Shown here in pieces: positions 60,426 through 64,000 of a stretch of 64,000 nucleotides of DNA (position 1 is its first letter; every line of letters begins with the position of its first letter). The translations under genes and the position numbers were made by a program. The stretch covers positions 74,521 to 138,520 of the forward strand of contig JAVBQO010000006.1 of the NCBI GenBank assembly GCA_031548885.1, written 5' to 3'. The notes beneath the pieces are model-generated. The model was not told the DNA's origin. It was given only the letters and a program-made list of their open reading frames with translations, and did no database searches. The DNA comes from JAVBQO01 sp031548885. GTDB taxonomy: Bacteria > Patescibacteriota > Saccharimonadia > Saccharimonadales > Saccharimonadaceae.

Positions 60426-60461
60426 ATTCTATCATTTTCGCGCAAATGTTCATGGTAAAAT
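60426..60461. promoter_or_regulatory. Divergent extended -10 promoters of xerC and uppP
   Basis: Minus-strand TAGAAT (60426-60431) serves xerC, 6 nt from its ATG. Plus-strand TGGTAAAAT (TAAAAT at 60456-60461) serves uppP, 7 nt from its ATG at 60469. Only 49 nt separate the two start codons, so both mRNAs are predicted leaderless. Confidence 0.55.
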
Positions 60462-60468
60462 AGAACAG

Positions 60469-61266
60469 ATGAGTTTTGTCGAATCGATAACTATGGGTCT
60501 GGTCCAGGGAATTACGGAGTTTATTCCGGTGTCGTCTAGCGGCCATCTGGTTTTGACGCAGGAACTGTTCGGGCACGACGCTGACCACGTGTTTATTCAG
60601 GCGCTCGATATTGGCACGCTGTTGGCGCTGATTATCTTTTTCTGGCCAAAGCTGTGGAATTTGGCGACGGAGGTTTTCGTCAAACACAATTTTCGGCTGC
60701 TGCGAAACATCATTTTGACGGCGCTTCCGGTGGCGTTGGTTGGGCTTTTCGCTAGCAGAATGATCGAAAATAACACCGTCATCACGAGTCCGATTGTGGT
60801 GTCGATCATGTTGGCGGCAGTCGGTGTGCTGATGATTGTGCTGGAAAAGTTGCCGAAATTGTCGGCGACCCGTGACGGCGAAAACTTGAAATGGAAACGT
60901 GCGCTAGGTATCGGTTTTGCGCAAATGTGCGCGTTGATTCCCGGCGTATCGCGCAGTGGCTCGACAATTATCGCCGGTCGAATTGCCGGATTGAAACCAA
61001 AACAAGCCGCGGAATACAGTTTTTTGGTGTCGATTCCGATTATGGTGGGGTTGGTTGGCAAGCTTTTCATATCTGATTATGATTATATCGTGGCCAATTG
61101 GCAACCGATTTTGGTTGGAAATATCGCGGCGTTCGTGGCCGGAATTTTGGCGGTAAAATTTATGATCGGCTATTTGTCGAAACACAGTTTGGCGGCGTTT
61201 GGCTGGTATCGCATCGGCGTAGCGGCCGTCGCGCTTATCCTGATAGCGGTCGGTGTGCTACAATAA
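60469..61266 (+). CDS. uppP: Undecaprenyl-diphosphatase
   Basis: 265 residues, BacA/UppP family. Signature motifs GITEFIPVSSSGHLVL and PGVSRSGSTIIAGRIAGL, about eight membrane spans. Recycles undecaprenyl diphosphate to the monophosphate lipid carrier for peptidoglycan and surface glycan synthesis. The ATG at 60469 is chosen by the -10 spacing and because the family starts MSF-E-x-x-x-x-G-x-x-x-G-x-T-E; upstream in-frame codons lie across the divergent promoter. Confidence 0.95.
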   Translation: MSFVESITMGLVQGITEFIPVSSSGHLVLTQELFGHDADHVFIQALDIGTLLALIIFFWPKLWNLATEVFVKHNFRLLRNIILTALPVALVGLFASRMIENNTVITSPIVVSIMLAAVGVLMIVLEKLPKLSATRDGENLKWKRALGIGFAQMCALIPGVSRSGSTIIAGRIAGLKPKQAAEYSFLVSIPIMVGLVGKLFISDYDYIVANWQPILVGNIAAFVAGILAVKFMIGYLSKHSLAAFGWYRIGVAAVALILIAVGVLQ

Positions 61267-61288
61267 GTCCATATAACAGGAGAAATGC

Positions 61289-61936
61289 ATGGCTCAAACT
61301 AACGACCGTGACGCCGAATTGGCGCCCGTGATTTACAACATCAAACACCAACGAACGTTTTGTATGATCAAGCCCGACGGCGTTAAACGTGGATTGATTG
61401 GCGAAATTGTTCATCGCATCGAAAAAGCCGGCATGAAAGTCGTCGCGATGAAAATGCTGGTTCCGGACGAGGAAATGATTCGCAAACATTACCCGATGAG
61501 CGATGAGGCTTGGGTGCAGCGGCTGGGCGACAAAGCACTGAGTGGGCTAGAGGGGCTGCCACTGTCCGCTGAAGAGGCGTACGGCACTGATGACAAGCAG
61601 AAATTGGGCGACGAAGTCGTACAAAGTTTGATTCAATATATGCAATCTGGCCCCGTTGTGCCGATGGTTGTCGAAGGGATTCAATCGATCGAGATGGTGC
61701 GAAAACTGGCTGGCCACACGTTGCCGTTCAAGGCCGACATCGGCACGATTCGCGGTGATTTTTCGGTAGACAGCCCGATCGTGGCCAATGTCGAAAAACG
61801 TTCGATCCACAACTTGTTTCACGCTAGCGAAAATGTCGAGGAAGCCGAAAATGAAATCAAACTGTGGTTTGGCGGCGAAACGATTTGCAATTATGCGCTC
61901 GGTAACGACGACATAATGTATTGCAAAAACTACTAA
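61289..61936 (+). CDS. ndk: Nucleoside diphosphate kinase, long form
   Basis: 215 residues against about 140 for typical Ndk. FCMIKPDGVKRGLIGEIVHRIEKAG opens the fold; the catalytic His is in SIHNLFHASENVEEAENEI; RGDFSVDSP is conserved. The extra length is a 20-residue N-terminal extension and an insertion of about 40 residues (AWVQRLGDKALSGLEGL...KLGDEVVQSLIQYM) where short Ndk has a loop. Makes NTPs and dNTPs from the diphosphates, downstream of ribonucleotide reductase. AGGAG precedes the ATG. Confidence 0.94.
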   Translation: MAQTNDRDAELAPVIYNIKHQRTFCMIKPDGVKRGLIGEIVHRIEKAGMKVVAMKMLVPDEEMIRKHYPMSDEAWVQRLGDKALSGLEGLPLSAEEAYGTDDKQKLGDEVVQSLIQYMQSGPVVPMVVEGIQSIEMVRKLAGHTLPFKADIGTIRGDFSVDSPIVANVEKRSIHNLFHASENVEEAENEIKLWFGGETICNYALGNDDIMYCKNY

Positions 61937-61996
61937 AAATCATATCATTGAACAAATAACTTATGCGCTGCGGCCGCTGTAAATAGTCGCAAATCT

Positions 61997-62073
61997 GCCT
62001 CGGTAGCTCAATTGGATAGAGCAGATCCGTCCTAAGGATAAGGTTGTAGGTTCGATTCCTATCCGGGGTACCA
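61997..62073 (+). tRNA. tRNA-Arg (anticodon CCT), CCA encoded
   Basis: 77 nt. Acceptor GCCTCGG pairs with CCGGGGT (two G-U pairs), D stem GCTC/GAGC, anticodon loop GTCCTAA with T33 and anticodon CCT, T arm GTAGG-TTCGATT-CCTAT, 3' ACCA encoded. Reads AGG codons. The first anticodon-stem pair is G-A. Confidence 0.93.
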
Positions 62074-62092
62074 AAAACCACAACCAAAATGC

Positions 62093-62098
62093 TATAAT
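62093..62098 (+). promoter_or_regulatory. Extended -10 promoter, predicted leaderless
   Basis: TGCTATAAT (TATAAT at 62093-62098) lies 20 nt after the tRNA and ends 7 nt before the ATG at 62106. Confidence 0.55.
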
Positions 62099-62105
62099 AT
62101 CACCA

Positions 62106-62630
62106 ATGAAACAGCAATTTTCCGGCCAACATAACGGCGAAAAAGTCCTGTTCGTTTTTCGCAGGCATATTATCGCGCTGCGAAAAGGTTTTTACGGCCT
62201 GTTGATCCCGTTCGCGCTCGGTTCAATTCCTTTCATCATTTTCCCAGATAACGTTGCTTTACTATGGGTGAGTCTAGGCGGTTTAGTGCTGGGCATCTGC
62301 ATATTTTTCTATCACTGGGTTGGCTGGTATTTCACGGTTTTTATTGTGACCGACCAGCGAATTCGCCAGTCCAGCCAGCACGGTTTGTTTGGCAAATCGG
62401 TAATCGATCTAGGGCTCGCGAAAATTCAGAACATAAGCTATAATATTCCCGGATTCACCGGCGAAGTTTTCGGTTTCGGCACGATCGTGCTGCAAACTTT
62501 CGTCGGGGATTTGGTTATTGACCGTGTCGCTCACACCGACAAAATTTATAATGCGCTGCAGGCGGCGATTCACGCGGCCGGTGGCGGACAAGGAATGATT
62601 GATGAAGAAATTGAAGTTCAAGAAGCCTAA
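62106..62630 (+). CDS. PH-domain (bPH2-type) membrane protein
   Basis: 174 residues. FVFRRHIIALRKGF, two membrane spans (about 30-50 and 55-80), then a bacterial pleckstrin-like domain of the YdbS/YdbT kind (FIVTDQRIRQSSQHGLFGKSVIDLGLAKIQNISYNI, GFGTIVLQTFVGDLVIDRVAHTDKIYNAL). Function of such proteins is poorly known; membrane stress roles have been proposed. It overlaps the next gene by 29 nt. Confidence 0.8.
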   Translation: MKQQFSGQHNGEKVLFVFRRHIIALRKGFYGLLIPFALGSIPFIIFPDNVALLWVSLGGLVLGICIFFYHWVGWYFTVFIVTDQRIRQSSQHGLFGKSVIDLGLAKIQNISYNIPGFTGEVFGFGTIVLQTFVGDLVIDRVAHTDKIYNALQAAIHAAGGGQGMIDEEIEVQEA

Positions 62631-63672
62631 ATCCGACGAACCGACCAAAAAATCGAGTTCAGCGCGGATTACTAATGACACTATTGCCGAACATCGCGAA
62701 AAGATTTTGGCGGGCGGCCGCAAATTTAAATATCCGGTGCAATATTCGCGCCACAAAATTTTGATTAATACGCTAATAATTTTCGTCGTTGTCGCACTGT
62801 TGTTTTTCGGATTTGGTTGGTGGATGCTGTACAAACAGCAGGTAACGGATGACTTTTTCTATAACGCCACCAAAGTCGCGCCGGTGCCGGTGGCCAGTGT
62901 CGATGGCACGCAGGTTCGTTACAGCGATTACTTGCGGCGATTGCGCAGCTCGATGACTTATTTACAACGTAGTAACGAAATCAGCGCCAACAAATCCGAG
63001 GCCGATCGTCAAATCGAGTTTTTGAAACGACAGGAATTGGATGAAGTCGAGAAGGACGCTTATGCGAATTCGCTAGCGGCGGCCAACGGAGTCGAGGTAA
63101 CCGATGAACAAGTGAACGATTTCATTACGCGGGAACGCGAATCGGCCAAATCTAGCCTCAGCGAATCGGCTTTTGAAAAAGCAGTTTTGCAAGATTTTTA
63201 TGGCTGGACATTGGATGATTACCGCAAAATTGTCAAAGACCGTTTGACTCGTCGCCAGGTTGCGTTCGTGATCGACCAGCCAGCCGAACAAAAAGCCAAA
63301 CAGATCAAACAATGGCTGGACGGCGGCTCGGACTTCGCCGAAATTGCCAAACAGCATTCCGACGACGACACCACCAAAATGACCGGCGGCAAAGCCGGCA
63401 GCATCAAAACCAACACGTTGGATTCGAATGGTTTGATTGCTGCGGCCAAAAAATTGGAACCCGGTCAGGTTTCGCCGATTATCCAAGGCGTCGACGGCTA
63501 CTACATCATCAAATTGAACAGCAAAACCGACAGCGCGGTAAATTATTCGCTGATCAAAGTCGATCTGAATGAGTTCGATCGTCAGTTCGAGCAACTGCGT
63601 AGCGACGGCAAGGTCAAGGAATTTATCAAGATCGACGCTTCGGCGGGTCAGACGCAGACGCAGGGGAAGTAG
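62602..63672 (+). CDS. Membrane-anchored PpiC/SurA-type peptidyl-prolyl isomerase
   Basis: 356 residues from the ATG at 62602 (AAGGA upstream), starting inside the previous gene. Basic N-terminus, one membrane span (ILINTLIIFVVVALLFFGFGWWM), a SurA_N-like helical chaperone part (about 90-220) and a parvulin-type rotamase domain (about 225-320; DFAEIAKQHSDDDTTKMTGGKAGSIK, LEPGQVSPIIQGVDGYYIIKL). Helps fold exported proteins, of which this genome section encodes many. Ends with a Gln/Thr-rich tail. Confidence 0.9.
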   Translation: MKKLKFKKPKSDEPTKKSSSARITNDTIAEHREKILAGGRKFKYPVQYSRHKILINTLIIFVVVALLFFGFGWWMLYKQQVTDDFFYNATKVAPVPVASVDGTQVRYSDYLRRLRSSMTYLQRSNEISANKSEADRQIEFLKRQELDEVEKDAYANSLAAANGVEVTDEQVNDFITRERESAKSSLSESAFEKAVLQDFYGWTLDDYRKIVKDRLTRRQVAFVIDQPAEQKAKQIKQWLDGGSDFAEIAKQHSDDDTTKMTGGKAGSIKTNTLDSNGLIAAAKKLEPGQVSPIIQGVDGYYIIKLNSKTDSAVNYSLIKVDLNEFDRQFEQLRSDGKVKEFIKIDASAGQTQTQGK

Positions 63673-63817
63673 AGGTGGGATCGATATGCGACCGCGTGTC
63701 GTGATGAATCGCTTCTGCCGCCCTTGGTTTATTGAGAATGAGATTAGCCGGATATAAAGCGCCACTACTTGTCCTGCCAAAAGCAAGCTTTCGCAGAACT
63801 GCGCGAGCGGTTTGCGC

Positions 63818-63872
63818 ACCGGCGTTTACGCGAAATAAATTCGCGCCGCCGGTTCGAATCCGGTCGGGCGCT
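63818..63872 (+). other. tRNA-like 3' half (T arm and acceptor) with no matching 5' half
   Basis: GCCGG-TTCGAAT-CCGGT is a perfect T arm, followed by CGGGCGC as an acceptor 3' strand. A D-arm-like GCGCGAGCGGTTTGCGC lies at 63801-63817. But no upstream 7-mer pairs fully with the acceptor, no canonical anticodon arm fits between, and no CCA follows. An alternative fold joins 63818-63824 with 63847-63853. Probably a tRNA remnant or a class II tRNA that I cannot fold. Confidence 0.35.
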
Positions 63873-63932
63873 ATTAAAAAATAAAAAACAACCCTTTAGG
63901 GTGTTTTTCGTCTTTGCGCGCCCGACCGGATT
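63857..63932. repeat. Perfect 15-bp inverted repeat joining two tRNA-like 3' ends
   Basis: AATCCGGTCGGGCGC (63857-63871) is the reverse complement of 63918-63932. Between them lies a small ACCC-TTTA-GGGT hairpin flanked by A and T runs (about 63880-63908), like a bidirectional terminator. Confidence 0.85.
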
Positions 63933-63991
63933 AGAAACGGCGATCTCCACCGTGACAAGGAGGCGTGATGGGCCAACTTAACAAAGAACGC
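63917..63991 (-). tRNA. tRNA-Asp-like (anticodon GTC), possibly degenerate
   Basis: The minus strand can be laid out as a tRNA: anticodon loop TTGTCAC with T33 and GTC, acceptor 3' CGGGCGC against GCGTTCT, D loop containing AGTTGG, T loop TTCTAAT. Mismatches occur at 7-66, 12-23, 29-41 and the normally invariant 53-61, T57 is unusual and CCA is not encoded. It may be a decayed copy. The plus strand here also offers AAGGAGG followed by an ATG (63967), so a protein gene leader is an alternative reading. Confidence 0.35.
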
Positions 63992-64000
63992 AAATGAAAA

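Noticed and set aside
63769..63981. Short plus-strand ORF with a GLETAISTVTRRRD-type sequence, and its minus-strand counterpart with RPDSNRRR
   Set aside because: These phrases are typical false proteins from translating tRNA antisense strands.
1..64000. CRISPR array, rRNA operon, intact insertion sequence or prophage
   Set aside because: No regularly spaced identical repeats, no rRNA signatures and no transposase or phage structural genes were found on either strand.

Overview
The window looks like a piece of a Patescibacteria (Candidate Phyla Radiation) chromosome, most likely a Saccharibacteria (TM7)-type organism. This is inferred from the gene set, not from a marker gene. TGA, TAA and TAG all act as stops, so the recoded Gracilibacteria/Absconditabacteria code is excluded. 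There is no rRNA, CRISPR array, prophage or intact transposon. Genes are packed tightly, with many 1-13 nt overlaps, and operons are led by genes whose start codon sits only 6-9 nt after an extended -10 promoter element.

Layout. 1-369 is the 3' end of pnp. 549-6681 is a surface-protein cluster: a WxL-like secreted protein, a DUF916-like membrane partner, a sortase-type anchored Ig-like protein and a giant RCC1-repeat protein ending in a second WxL-like domain. 6742-20051 is mostly housekeeping: uracil-DNA glycosylase, RNase J, FtsK, a large secreted protein, rpsF-ssb-rpsR, efp, tlyA, an alpha/beta hydrolase and ychF. 20116-24417 is a cobalamin-riboswitch-controlled class I ribonucleotide reductase operon. 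Its alpha subunit has lost the C-terminal cysteine pair, its beta subunit has Phe at the radical-Tyr position, and its last gene is a 57-residue protein ending in CxxC-Gln. 24503-35870 is a second surface island: a beta-helix protein, a SipW-type-signal giant protein, a signal peptidase-sortase fusion with an LPXTG substrate and a TasA/camelysin-like protein, and a Gram-positive-type adhesin. 35867-37718 is a lipid-related operon. 37801-42030 encodes a three-activity peptidoglycan hydrolase and a membrane protein. 42027-45925 holds two GT4 glycosyltransferases, a hydrolase and two tiny proteins.

46139-59448 is a nearly complete type IV pilus locus (pilM, N, O, a small membrane protein, B, T, C, major pilin, prepilin peptidase, minor pilins). 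It is interrupted between pilin and prepilin peptidase by a compositionally foreign gene truncated inside an SGNH hydrolase domain. 59481-63672 carries a Xer recombinase, uppP, ndk, tRNA-Arg(CCT), a PH-domain membrane protein and a PpiC-type foldase. The right end contains two inverted tRNA-like 3' halves.

Together the genes describe a cell living at a surface. Pili and several families of very large secreted adhesins face outward. Dedicated export and anchoring machinery (SipW-like peptidase fused to sortase, WxL pair) handles them. A multi-domain wall hydrolase could remodel its own or a host's peptidoglycan. An epibiotic lifestyle fits, but that is inference.
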